Shown here: piece by piece, positions 9,605 through 17,831 of the stretch
Layout: each line of letters starts with the position of its first letter
Position numbering within the stretch: position 1 is the stretch's first letter
Source of the DNA: Pseudomonas sp. SLFW
GTDB lineage: Bacteria > Pseudomonadota > Gammaproteobacteria > Pseudomonadales > Pseudomonadaceae
DNA: 64,000 bases
Assembly: GCF_009905615.1 (NCBI RefSeq)
Contig: NZ_JAAAKW010000011.1
Location: 1-64,000 of the forward strand
Direction: 5' to 3'
The notes under the pieces: model-generated
Seen by the model: only the letters and a program-made list of their open reading frames with translations
The model's database searches: none
What the model was told of the DNA's origin: nothing
Program-made: the position numbers and the translations under genes

Positions 9605-10165
9605 ATGCAGAACCTGGCCTTTGCCCTCGTCGACAGCACCTTCGAACCGTTTCGCGCCGGTGAGCTGGTGGTCAAACCCGCTTCGGAACCTTGGGAGAAA
9701 CAGGCGTACTTCGCGCTGCGTCGCTCGGTGTTTTCCGATGAACAACAGCTGCTGCCCCAGGACAAGGACAGTCACGACTTTCAGGCCATCGCCATTGTCG
9801 CACTGGCCGGCAACTGCGGCATGGCGGATCAGGTGATTGGGGCTGTGCGCATCTATCAACCTGAGCCGGGCCTGTGGTTCGGCGGGCGTTTGTGCGTGGC
9901 CCAGGCTTATCGCCGCCACAGCATGATCGGCAAGGCGCTGGTCAACGAGGCGGTCTCACGGGCCAAGGAACTGGGTTGCGAGACGTTTCGCGCCACGGTT
10001 CAGGCGCCCAACGAAGCGTATTTCCATGGCTTGCAGTGGCAGACCCTCGAACACCTCGAACTGCTGGGCCAGCCCCACTGCCTGATGCAGGCTGATCTGG
10101 CCTGCTATCCATTGATGCCGCGTCAGGTCTCGTTGCACCCGTTGAAGGGGGCTCGTCATGGCTGA
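9605..10165 (+). CDS. nitE: NitE, MSMEG_0567/Sll0786-type GNAT N-acetyltransferase
   Basis: A 186-residue GNAT-fold protein corresponding to the N-terminal half of MSMEG_0567-type proteins. The acetyl-CoA region is seen around RLCVAQAYRRHSMIGKALVNEAV (about 98-120), with the fold start at WEKQAYFALRRSVF. GGGAG precedes the ATG. It overlaps nitF by 8 bases. Known members accompany the nitrilase and AIR-synthase-like proteins, but the acyl acceptor is unknown. Confidence 0.85.
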   Translation: MQNLAFALVDSTFEPFRAGELVVKPASEPWEKQAYFALRRSVFSDEQQLLPQDKDSHDFQAIAIVALAGNCGMADQVIGAVRIYQPEPGLWFGGRLCVAQAYRRHSMIGKALVNEAVSRAKELGCETFRATVQAPNEAYFHGLQWQTLEHLELLGQPHCLMQADLACYPLMPRQVSLHPLKGARHG

Positions 10166-11186
10166 ATCCATCGATCTGAACGCGCTGCTCGACACCCTGC
10201 GCATGACACCGGCGATGCTGTCCAAACAGGCGATCCAGCAACCGGCGAAAATCATCGGCATCAGCGACAAGCCGCTGACCCGCGCCGAGCTCTACGCGCT
10301 GCCCGGCGACGACACCGCCGCCATTGCCTGTGGCGATCACTTTCAGTTGCTGGCCATCGAAGGCATGTTGCCGGGTTTCGTGAAAGCGGCGCCGTGGTTC
10401 GCGGGCTGGTCAGCGGTGATGGCCAATGTCAGCGACATCACCGCGATGGGCGGGCGCGCCACCGCCGTGGTCAACGCTTATTGGCACCACGACGATGCCG
10501 CCGCGCAGGAAATCCTCGCGGGTATTCGTGCCGCCTGCGACGCCTATGGCCTGATGCTGGCGGGCGGGCACACCAGCCTCGCCGCGCACAATCCCACAGC
10601 CTTGGCCGTGGCGATCACCGGCATTGCCAGCCGCTTGCTCTCGACCCTGCACGTGAAGCCGGGGCAAATCATCGCCATGGCGGTGGATCTGGAAGGCTAT
10701 TGGCACGCCGACAGCACCTATTGGAAAGCCTTCGAAGGCGTGCCCGCCGAGCGCCTGCGCAGCAAGCTCGAAGTGCTGCCGCGTCTGGCCGAAGCGAAAC
10801 TGCTGCATGCGGCCAAGGACATCAGCAACGCCGGGGTTCTGGGCAGTCTGTTGATGCTGCTGGAAACCACTGGCTGCGGGGGCGACATCGACTTGCAACG
10901 GCTGCCGTGTCCGGACGCCGCCGACCTCTTGCGCTGGCTGCAAGTCTTCCCCAGCTATGGATTTCTCATGACCCTGGACGACGCCGACTGGCCCAACGTT
11001 CAGGCGGCATTCGCGTTCGAAGGCCTGCGCTGCGAACGCATCGGCCGGGTGACTGACAGCGCCGAACTCACCGTTCAGCACGGGCTGCAACGCCGCACCT
11101 TCTGGAACCTCAACGAGCAGCCATTCACCGGGTTCAGTTACCCGCACCTCGACCTTTCACCTCTGTCCGCACATAAGGAGCACTGA
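10158..11186 (+). CDS. nitF: NitF, AIR-synthase-related protein (Sll0787 family)
   Basis: A 342-residue protein of the PurM/SelD/ThiL/HypE ATP-binding superfamily. N-terminal features include LPGDDTAAIACGDH and the helix-strand segment WSAVMANVSDITAMGG. The C-terminal half has AKDISNAGVLGSLLMLLE, typical of the AIR-synthase C domain. Superfamily members phosphorylate small substrates using ATP; the Nit1C substrate is unknown. It is translationally linked to nitE (8-base overlap) and to nitG (stop and start one base apart). In some species nitE and nitF are one fused protein, consistent with joint action. Confidence 0.85.
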   Translation: MAESIDLNALLDTLRMTPAMLSKQAIQQPAKIIGISDKPLTRAELYALPGDDTAAIACGDHFQLLAIEGMLPGFVKAAPWFAGWSAVMANVSDITAMGGRATAVVNAYWHHDDAAAQEILAGIRAACDAYGLMLAGGHTSLAAHNPTALAVAITGIASRLLSTLHVKPGQIIAMAVDLEGYWHADSTYWKAFEGVPAERLRSKLEVLPRLAEAKLLHAAKDISNAGVLGSLLMLLETTGCGGDIDLQRLPCPDAADLLRWLQVFPSYGFLMTLDDADWPNVQAAFAFEGLRCERIGRVTDSAELTVQHGLQRRTFWNLNEQPFTGFSYPHLDLSPLSAHKEH

Positions 11187-11187
11187 C

Positions 11188-11508
11188 ATGCCCGCCGTCA
11201 ATTTCCGCATCCGCTGGCCCAACGGCAAAGAGGCCGCCTGCTACTCGCCCTCGACCGTGATCTACGAACATTTGCAGGAGGGCGCGAGCTACCCGCTGGC
11301 GGATTTTCTCCAGCGAGTCGACGGCGGGTTGAACAACGCCTCCGAGCGGGTGAAGCAGGTCAAGGGCTTCTACTGCAGCTCGGCGATGGACACCCTCGGC
11401 ATGCTCAAGGGACAGGCCTTCGGGCAGTCCGAAGGGGAAGTCGAAGTGCTGAGCATGCGCACCGAAGGCGGTGGCCGGGTGACGGGTGCGGGCTGGAGTT
11501 CGTTTTGA
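11188..11508 (+). CDS. nitG: NitG, MSMEG_0570-family protein
   Basis: A 106-residue protein of the MSMEG_0570/Sll0788 family, annotated as nitrogen-starvation response and of unknown activity. It opens with VNFRIRWPNGKEAACYSPSTV, a hallmark of the family, and ends in a glycine-rich tail. A single Cys (FYCSSAMDTLGMLKGQA) lies mid-protein. It starts one base after nitF stops. A long REP doublet then separates it from nitH. Confidence 0.82.
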   Translation: MPAVNFRIRWPNGKEAACYSPSTVIYEHLQEGASYPLADFLQRVDGGLNNASERVKQVKGFYCSSAMDTLGMLKGQAFGQSEGEVEVLSMRTEGGGRVTGAGWSSF

Positions 11509-11520
11509 TCAATGCAATTC

Positions 11521-11659
11521 GCCTGTAGGAGCGCGGCTTGTCCCGCGATCTGGCGCGAAGCGGCAGTAGAACCGATCAATACGGTTTGTCGGAAGCACCG
11601 CGATCACAGGTTTACGACTGCTGCGCAGCCGATCGCGGGACAAGCCACGCTCCTACAGG
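11521..11659. repeat. Long REP doublet between nitG and nitH
   Basis: CTGTAGGAGCGCGGCTTGTC and its inverted copy GACAAGCCACGCTCCTACAG lie 139 bases end to end, wider than the roughly 92 bases of the others. A second inner arm (CGATCACAGG to CGATCGCGGG) gives a branched fold. Confidence 0.8.
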
Positions 11660-11698
11660 GGCCTTCATTTCAGAGACAGATTTTTGGAGAGAACCACC

Positions 11699-12979
11699 AT
11701 GCCCAGCTCAATCACCCCCATCAAAACTCCGCACCACAGCGTGATCATCGTCGGCGGCGGGCAGGCCGGTCTGTCGGCCAGCTACTACCTGCAACAGCAG
11801 GGCGTCGATCATCTGGTGCTGGAAAAGCACAGCTTGACTCACACCTGGCGCCACCAGCGCTGGGACGCGTTCAGTCTGGTCACGCCCAACTGGCAATGCG
11901 CGCTGCCAGGGTATCGCTACAGCGAAGAGCACGGCGGCACGGACCCCCACGGCTTCATGAAAAAGGACGAAATCAACGCCTACCTGGCGGGTTTCGTCAC
12001 AGCGGTCAACGCCCCGGTGCGCGAAGGCGTGACGGTCAAGCGCGTGGCGCCTCGTGCTTCGGGCGGGTTCGACGTGCACACATCCCAAGGCGACTTTACC
12101 GCCGATCAAGTGATCTGCGCCTCGGGCGGTTATCACACGCCGATCATCCCGCGCCTGGCCGAGCGCCTGCCTTCGAGCATCACCCAGATTCACTCCGAGC
12201 AATACCGCAACCCCCAGGCCCTGCCCGAAGGCAATGTGCTGGTGGTCGGCTCCGGGCAGTCCGGTGCGCAGATCGCCGAAGACCTGCATCTGGCCGGGCG
12301 CAACGTCTATCTGGCGGTGGGTGATGCGCCTCGCTGCGCGCGGTTTTACCGGGGCAAGGACGTGGTCGATTGGCTCGCGGAAATGGGGTATTACCGGATC
12401 GGCGTTGATACCCATCCACTGCGTGAAGGCGTGCGCGACAACACCAACCATTACGTCACCGGGCGCGACGGCGGTCGGGACATCGACCTGCGCAAATTTG
12501 CCCTGGAAGGCATGGAGCTGTTCGGTCGCCTCGACGGCTTGCAAGGCGAGGTGATGCAGTTCAGCGACAACCTCACGGACAGCCTGAACAGCGCCGATGC
12601 GGTGTACAACCGGATCAACGCGTCTATCGACAAGTACATCGCCGAGCAGGGGATCGACGCGCCAGCGGGTGAGGGTTACGAGCCGGTGTGGACGCCAGAA
12701 CAGGAGCGTCGCGAGCTGAATCTGCTGGAGCAGGGCATCACCTGCATCATCTGGTGCATCGGCTTTACGCCGGATTTCAGCTGGGTCGATGCGCCGGTGT
12801 TCAGCGGTCGTGGTCATCCCGGCCATGTGCGCGGCGTGACGGCGCAACCGGGGTTGTATTTCCTCGGGCTGCCATGGTTGTACACCTGGGGGTCGGGCCG
12901 ATTCTCCGGCGTGGCGCGGGATGCCGAGTACCTGGTTGAGCACATCGCACGGGTGCGTGCCAAGCACAAGGTGGCTTAG
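11699..12979 (+). CDS. nitH: NitH, MSMEG_0569-family flavin-dependent oxidoreductase
   Basis: A 426-residue flavoprotein of the Trk/flavin-monooxygenase type, last gene of Nit1C. An FAD-binding motif (VIIVGGGQAGLSASYYL, about 17-33) is followed by an NAD(P)H motif (VLVVGSGQSGAQIAEDL, about 180-196). WRHQRWDAFSLVTPNW is typical of this branch. The start at 11699 follows GGAGAG; an in-frame TTG at 11684 has no better site. It should oxidise a small substrate with O2 and NADPH; the Nit1C substrate is unknown. It converges on the CdtB-like gene with a hairpin between. Confidence 0.88.
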   Translation: MPSSITPIKTPHHSVIIVGGGQAGLSASYYLQQQGVDHLVLEKHSLTHTWRHQRWDAFSLVTPNWQCALPGYRYSEEHGGTDPHGFMKKDEINAYLAGFVTAVNAPVREGVTVKRVAPRASGGFDVHTSQGDFTADQVICASGGYHTPIIPRLAERLPSSITQIHSEQYRNPQALPEGNVLVVGSGQSGAQIAEDLHLAGRNVYLAVGDAPRCARFYRGKDVVDWLAEMGYYRIGVDTHPLREGVRDNTNHYVTGRDGGRDIDLRKFALEGMELFGRLDGLQGEVMQFSDNLTDSLNSADAVYNRINASIDKYIAEQGIDAPAGEGYEPVWTPEQERRELNLLEQGITCIIWCIGFTPDFSWVDAPVFSGRGHPGHVRGVTAQPGLYFLGLPWLYTWGSGRFSGVARDAEYLVEHIARVRAKHKVA

Positions 12980-12987
12980 CCACTCAC

Positions 12988-13023
12988 GTGAGCGCGTACG
13001 CCACCCTCGGCGGACGCGCTCAC
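12988..13023. terminator. Strong bidirectional hairpin between nitH and the CdtB-like gene
   Basis: GTGAGCGCGT pairs perfectly with ACGCGCTCAC, and an inner CGCC/GGCG stem closes a six-base loop. No T-run follows, but its position between two convergent stop codons suggests transcript-end protection or termination. Confidence 0.6.
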
Positions 13024-13027
13024 TGGC

Positions 13028-14371
13028 TCACTCGGGAAACGCCAGCGTGAAACTGGCCGCTCGATGGTCCGACGGGCCGGCGGCGCTGACCTGCCCGGGG
13101 GCGGGATCGATGCTCGTGCCATTCACCACGGCGTAATCCAGTATCGACTGAGGTTGTGTGCTGGGGTGAGTCGCCGCGCCGGGCAGCACCAATTGCCCGA
13201 TTTCCGGAGGGGAAATCCATGGGCCCCGAGCGGGCTGGCTGCCAGTAGGGTCTTCTCGAGGGTCCCGGTTGAAATCACCCAACAAGGCGACGGGTGTCGG
13301 CGTGTGCCAACTCACTTCTCTGAGCACACGCGGAGCATTGGGTCCACCGCCGGAAATCGCGTGGAAGCTGTAGACGGTGATCGACTCCGCGCGCGAATGG
13401 CGCCTGCGTATCACCACGCCCAGTGCCGGGCGATTCGGCGGGGCGCCATCGCGCGGGGGCAGGCCATCGGAAATCACCACCGGTGTCACCACTTCAATGT
13501 CACCCCGGCTGGCGACGACCACTGCCAGGTTGACCCGCAAGCGCTGGACGTCGAGAAAAAACAGCTGATATTGCTCCGGGCGCGAGACGCTGCCCGCTTC
13601 CCACAGATACTGCTCAACCCGGAACACCGCACCGAATTGATCAGCCACCGCCAGGTCGGTCACGTGCCGGGCCGAGGCTGGACGAACCCCTGCTTCCTGG
13701 AGGGCAATGAGGGTGTTCTCACGGGCCAGTGGCAATACGAACGTGCGCCATTTTGCATCGCTCGCTTCTGACGTGCCTTGCATGTTCCAGGTGGCCACCG
13801 ACAAGGAACGATGAACGCTGGACGGTGCCCGACCCAGTTCGATCCGCGTGCCTTGTGCATCGTCGATCATCCGTGCGTGGTGATAATCCCGGATGCCCCC
13901 GTGCAGGCGAATGCGCGACAGCCAAGGGCCGTGGGCCGCCCCGACAATGATCTGCAACATTCTCAGGGCGTCCCCGTGGTCCAGGGTTTCGGGGCCCTGT
14001 GCTGCGCGCAGCCCGTTCATGATGAAGGCGTGATGCAGGTGATAGAAATTCAGCAGCATTGGGTAGCTGACACGGGCCGGTGCCGCCGCGATGAGCGCGA
14101 TGAACCGGGCATCGTTGTAGAGCCGCCGGAACACCGAGGTCAGCCGCTCTGCGTAATCCCGTTGCGCGGCTTCATTCGCGCTGCGCATGTAACGCTGGGA
14201 CAGTGCATACGCCAGCCACGCCGACGTGTGTCCGGCATCGGCGGGCGCGGAAGACAGTAACGTGGCGATGTCCGTGACCACCACTTCGAATTGCGTTTCG
14301 AAGTCTTGCAGGCGGGAAACGGAGAGCAGTTCGCGGCTGATGTAATCACGGATGGTGGGGTTGACGGGCAT
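13028..14371 (-). CDS. CdtB-like endonuclease with novel N-terminal domain
   Basis: A 447-residue protein whose C-terminal 260 residues have the DNase-I/CdtB signature: ATWNMQG (193-199), ALQEAG with Glu226, YSFHAISGGG with His337, LLGDFNRDP with Asp366 and Asn368, LDYAVVNG with Asp412 and SDH (434-436). The ATWNMQG-x-SEASDAKW and FHAISGGGPNA segments fit cytolethal distending toxin subunit B better than housekeeping exonucleases. Residues 1-185 form a mostly helical domain I do not recognise. There is no signal peptide. It follows the propeller gene by 48 bases in the same direction. I infer a DNA-damaging effector or toxin. A CdtB-related phosphatase role is the main alternative. Confidence 0.78.
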   Translation of the reverse strand: MPVNPTIRDYISRELLSVSRLQDFETQFEVVVTDIATLLSSAPADAGHTSAWLAYALSQRYMRSANEAAQRDYAERLTSVFRRLYNDARFIALIAAAPARVSYPMLLNFYHLHHAFIMNGLRAAQGPETLDHGDALRMLQIIVGAAHGPWLSRIRLHGGIRDYHHARMIDDAQGTRIELGRAPSSVHRSLSVATWNMQGTSEASDAKWRTFVLPLARENTLIALQEAGVRPASARHVTDLAVADQFGAVFRVEQYLWEAGSVSRPEQYQLFFLDVQRLRVNLAVVVASRGDIEVVTPVVISDGLPPRDGAPPNRPALGVVIRRRHSRAESITVYSFHAISGGGPNAPRVLREVSWHTPTPVALLGDFNRDPREDPTGSQPARGPWISPPEIGQLVLPGAATHPSTQPQSILDYAVVNGTSIDPAPGQVSAAGPSDHRAASFTLAFPE

Positions 14372-14419
14372 GGCAAACGCTCACGAAGTCTGTTGGCGGG
14401 AGAGGGGACTGGAGCGCGC

Positions 14420-15256
14420 TCACTGGGAAAAAACCGCTGTGAGCTGCCCGTCCTGAACCGCCAGCGTCGGGCTGACCGGGGCGCACGTCAGCAGCGTGCT
14501 GGCGACGGGCGCACTCACGCAGTGACCGTCATAGGTGTACTGGTGCAGCGCGTTGTCCTGCCCGGCGAACGCCAGGGTGAGCAATCCGTCATGCACGGTC
14601 AGCCCCGGCGAATGCGGGTAGCTCTGATTGATCAGCGGGATGCGGCTCGTCCAGTTTGTGCCGTCGCTTTTCAGCAAGAAGCAGTGACCCGACTCCCTGT
14701 CGCTGTAGATCAAATGAATGAGGTTCTGGTAGGTCGCGGCCACCGGGCTCAGGTGGGACAGCGCCGTGGCCTGGCCGTCGCTTTTGATCACGGGGCGTCT
14801 GCGCCAACTACTGAGGTTGGTGGTGGTCTTGTGGAAGAGGTTGGCGCTGTCGTGAGCCTTGTAAAACATGTGCAGCGTGCCATTGAGAACGGCGAAGGCG
14901 GGTGTCTGCGATAACCGATCACTCATCTGCGACACGGTGACCAAGGTGTTCGAAGGCTCGACGTAACGGCAGAGCACGGTCAGGTTCTGCGCGTTCCTGT
15001 AGGCCATGTAGAGCGTGTCGTTGAACGAAAAAAGCGCCGGCACGCCGCTGCTGCGCCTGGCTGTTTCGAGCGTTGTCCATTCCCGCTCCGAGGCGGCCTG
15101 CCGGGTGATCAGCTTGATCACGTCACCTTCCCCGAGGTACGCGGCATACAGCGCGCCCTTGTGTTCCGCCATCCGGCAACCCTGATCAGAGGCCTCGCCG
15201 ATCAGCTGTGAGCCGCAGAGAATGCCGTGGGGATGTTGCGTGTAATACAGATTCAT
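14420..15256 (-). CDS. Predicted six-bladed beta-propeller protein, lectin/sialidase-like
   Basis: A 278-residue protein built from repeats of about 48 residues with the pattern S-x-P-A-(x4)-N-G-x-L-x-x-x-Y. Copies begin near residues 27, 72, 118, 166, 217 and 262. The last copy is cut after its first strands (VSPTLAVQDGQLTAVFSQ) and would be completed by the N-terminal MNLYYTQHPHG strands, the usual closure of a propeller. Similar repeats occur in bacterial and fungal carbohydrate-binding propellers. No catalytic residues or signal peptide are evident. It is the first gene of a two-gene unit with the CdtB-like nuclease, so a binding partner or carrier for it is a reasonable inference. Confidence 0.65.
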   Translation of the reverse strand: MNLYYTQHPHGILCGSQLIGEASDQGCRMAEHKGALYAAYLGEGDVIKLITRQAASEREWTTLETARRSSGVPALFSFNDTLYMAYRNAQNLTVLCRYVEPSNTLVTVSQMSDRLSQTPAFAVLNGTLHMFYKAHDSANLFHKTTTNLSSWRRRPVIKSDGQATALSHLSPVAATYQNLIHLIYSDRESGHCFLLKSDGTNWTSRIPLINQSYPHSPGLTVHDGLLTLAFAGQDNALHQYTYDGHCVSAPVASTLLTCAPVSPTLAVQDGQLTAVFSQ

Positions 15257-15440
15257 GAGTCAAAAATGCCTGCGTTGGAAAACCCTCACGTAAGCGGGTG
15301 GCGGAGCTGTTCGCTAGAGGACGTCAGGACTCACAGGCGTAGGAACATTCGACAAGGGCGATGCCGGGATGACAGGTGGGCGTAGGCGTTTTCGCAGGTC
15401 CGGCGAAAAGAGCGAAGCGCCGAACGGCAATGCGCCCACC

Positions 15441-15469
15441 TTGACGATCAGCTGTAACAGAACAATACT
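15441..15469 (+). promoter_or_regulatory. Candidate sigma-70 promoter of the GntR gene
   Basis: TTGACG and AATACT are separated by 17 bases. Downstream, AGATGAC and AGATAAC (15486-15499) form an imperfect direct repeat near the start point that could be the operator for autoregulation. Confidence 0.5.
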
Positions 15470-15520
15470 TTGCGCAGATTCATATAGATGACTAGATAAC
15501 TACAACAGCGAAGCGCCGCC

Positions 15521-16252
15521 ATGAACCGTCTTTCCAGTGATGTCCGCCTGCCGCTTTACCAACGTTTGCGTGATCAATTGGCTGAGCAGATCGCCAATAA
15601 CCGCTGGCGTCCGGGTGAGGCCATTCCCACCGAAGCTGCCTTGTCGAGCGAGTACTGTCTGTCCACTGGCACGGTGCGCAAGGCCATCGACATGCTGGTC
15701 AGCGAAAACATTCTCGAACGCCAACAGGGGCGTGGGACCTTCATTCGTCGTCCGCAGTTCCAGTCGTCACTGTTCCGTTTCTTTCGTTTCCAGAGCGTGT
15801 CCGGCGAACGTCAGGTGCCGGAGAGCCGCATTCTTTCCATCGAACCGGTCAACGCGCCTTCTGCCGTGTCCCAGGCGCTGGGGCTGCCGCTGGAGGCGCC
15901 GGTGATTCGCATGATCCGTCTGCGTTTGCTCGACGCCCAGCCGGTGCTGGCCGAAGAGATCTGGCTGCCGCAGGTGCAGTTTCAGGTGTTGCTCGATACC
16001 GACATCAGCCGCCACGGCCCCTTGCTCTATCCCATCTACGAAGAACTGTGCGGGCAGGTGGTCGCCTACGCCGAAGAAACCTTGACTGCCGAGGCCATCG
16101 GCGATGTCCATGCCCGACTGTTGCAGGTGCCGGCCGGTAGCCCGGTGGTGGTGATCGAACGCCTGGCCCGCAACTACGCCGGACAACCCTTGGAATGGCG
16201 CCGCTCGCGAGGGCACGCCAGCCATTTTCGGTACAGCGTGGATATCAGATAA
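15521..16252 (+). CDS. GntR-family regulator, HutC subfamily
   Basis: A 243-residue repressor-type regulator. The N-terminal winged helix (about 8-75) shows LYQRLRDQLAEQIANNRW, IPTEAALSSEYCLSTGTVRKAI and QGRGTFIRR. A UTRA ligand-binding domain follows (about 95-240). The effector is not predictable. It sits directly upstream of an MFS carrier and an amidohydrolase in the same direction, so it probably controls that transport and hydrolysis unit. Confidence 0.85.
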   Translation: MNRLSSDVRLPLYQRLRDQLAEQIANNRWRPGEAIPTEAALSSEYCLSTGTVRKAIDMLVSENILERQQGRGTFIRRPQFQSSLFRFFRFQSVSGERQVPESRILSIEPVNAPSAVSQALGLPLEAPVIRMIRLRLLDAQPVLAEEIWLPQVQFQVLLDTDISRHGPLLYPIYEELCGQVVAYAEETLTAEAIGDVHARLLQVPAGSPVVVIERLARNYAGQPLEWRRSRGHASHFRYSVDIR

Positions 16253-16287
16253 CCCGACACCGTTTTCATGGCCCACTGCTGCACTTA

Positions 16288-16380
16288 CTGTGGGAGCGAA
16301 TTCATTCGCGAAGCGGTGTTACATCCGACCGATGTGTATCGATTGCACTGGCCGCTCGCGAATGAATTCGCTCCTACAGG
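16288..16380. repeat. REP doublet
   Basis: Inverted GGGAGCGAATTCATTCGCGA arms with a loop of about 45 bases. It separates the GntR gene from its MFS neighbour. Confidence 0.9.
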
Positions 16381-16472
16381 GGATCGGGTCCGTCATTGAT
16401 AGATCGACAAGCCTGCCACGAGAGCAGGCTTTACAACCACTGCCGCGTCACACACTTATAAGGACAAGAACC

Positions 16473-17762
16473 ATGTTCAACTGGTATCGCCAAGTCACTC
16501 CTCGGGAGCGCAAAACGTTCTGGGCCTGTTTCGGCGGATGGTCGCTGGACGCCCTTGAAGTCCAGATGTTCGGCCTGGCCATTCCTGCGCTGATCGCGGC
16601 TTTCGCCATGAGCAAGGGCGACGCCGGTCTGATCAGCGGCGTGACCCTGATCACCTCGGCGCTGGGCGGCTGGGTCGGCGGCACGCTGTCGGACCGTTAC
16701 GGTCGCGTGCGCACCCTGCAATGGATGATCCTCTGGTTCTCGTTCTTCACCTTCCTGTCGGCGTTTGTCACCGGCTTCAGCTCGCTGCTGGTGGTCAAGG
16801 CCCTGCAAGGTTTCGGCATCGGTGGCGAGTGGGCGGCGGGCGCGGTGCTGATGGCCGAAACCATCAACCCGAAATACCGTGGCAAGGTCATGGGCACCGT
16901 GCAGAGCGCGTGGGCGGTGGGTTGGGGCCTGGCGGTGGGCGTGTTTGCGCTGATCTATACCTTCGTTCCGGCCGACATGGCCTGGCGCGTGATGTTTCTG
17001 GTGGGTCTGCTGCCGTCGCTGCTGATCATCTGGGTGCGTCGCAACGTCGAGGAACCGGACAGTTTCCAGCGCCTGCAAAAAGACAACGCCATCCCGCAGA
17101 ACTTCTTCAAATCCCTGGCGGGCATTTTCCGTCCTGAACTGCTGCGCGTGACTCTGCTCGGTGGCTTGCTGGGCCTCGGTGCCCACGGTGGATACCACGC
17201 GGTCATGACCTGGCTGCCGACGTTCCTGAAAACCGAACGCAACCTGTCGGTGCTCAACTCCGGCGGCTACCTCGCCGTGATCATCGTCGCCTTCTGGTGC
17301 GGCTGCGTGGCCAGCGGTTTCCTGATCGACCGCATCGGCCGTCGCATGAACATCGTGCTGTTCGCCCTGTGCTGCGTGATCACCGTGCAGTGCTACGTGT
17401 TCCTGCCGCTGACCAACACCGAGATGCTGTTCCTCGGCTTCCCGCTGGGTTTCTTCGCGGCGGGCATTCCGGCCAGTCTCGGCGCGTTGTTCAACGAGCT
17501 GTACCCGGCCGACGTGCGCGGGGCAGGGGTGGGCTTCTGCTACAACTTCGGCCGGGTGCTGTCTTCGGTGTTTCCGTTCCTCGTCGGCCACATGAGCGAG
17601 TCGATGTCCCTGGGTTCGGCTATCGGCATCGACGCCGGTATCGCCTACGGCGTCGCCGTGATTGCCGCCCTGTGCCTGCCGGAAACCCGTGGCCGCAGCC
17701 TCGAAGCCACCGCCGCCGCTGCCCAGGGCTCGACCCCGCGCAACGAAGCGGCCAGCGCCTGA
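16473..17762 (+). CDS. MFS transporter, aromatic/organic acid type
   Basis: A 429-residue proton-coupled carrier with 12 predicted membrane segments. Seen are the loop 2-3 motif GGTLSDRYGRVR, GIGGEWAAGAVLMAE in segments 4-5 and the repeat motif FLIDRIGRRMN. It resembles sugar-acid and aromatic-acid symporters; the substrate cannot be read from sequence. The ATG at 16473 follows AAGGA; the longer open frame runs through the REP doublet. Its partner amidohydrolase starts 60-70 bases downstream, suggesting a carboxylic acid or lactone that is imported then hydrolysed. Confidence 0.82.
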   Translation: MFNWYRQVTPRERKTFWACFGGWSLDALEVQMFGLAIPALIAAFAMSKGDAGLISGVTLITSALGGWVGGTLSDRYGRVRTLQWMILWFSFFTFLSAFVTGFSSLLVVKALQGFGIGGEWAAGAVLMAETINPKYRGKVMGTVQSAWAVGWGLAVGVFALIYTFVPADMAWRVMFLVGLLPSLLIIWVRRNVEEPDSFQRLQKDNAIPQNFFKSLAGIFRPELLRVTLLGGLLGLGAHGGYHAVMTWLPTFLKTERNLSVLNSGGYLAVIIVAFWCGCVASGFLIDRIGRRMNIVLFALCCVITVQCYVFLPLTNTEMLFLGFPLGFFAAGIPASLGALFNELYPADVRGAGVGFCYNFGRVLSSVFPFLVGHMSESMSLGSAIGIDAGIAYGVAVIAALCLPETRGRSLEATAAAAQGSTPRNEAASA

Positions 17763-17831
17763 CGATTCCTTTAGTGCGGTGCCCGGATTTCAACCCCCCG
17801 GCACCGCGTATTCCTTCGATAGATGAGACCC

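Noticed and set aside
13028..14371. Housekeeping exonuclease III for the CdtB-like gene
   Set aside because: The ATWNMQG and FHAISGGG contexts and the large N-terminal domain do not fit ExoIII, although distant EEP relationships cannot be excluded.
16290..16472. Open frames beginning MGANSFAK or containing MNSLLQ, also near 22694, 29472, 34572, 36520, 41223, 43994 and 47094
   Set aside because: They are translations of the two REP arms (GGGAGCGAATTCATTCGCGA and its complement) and carry no independent coding signal.
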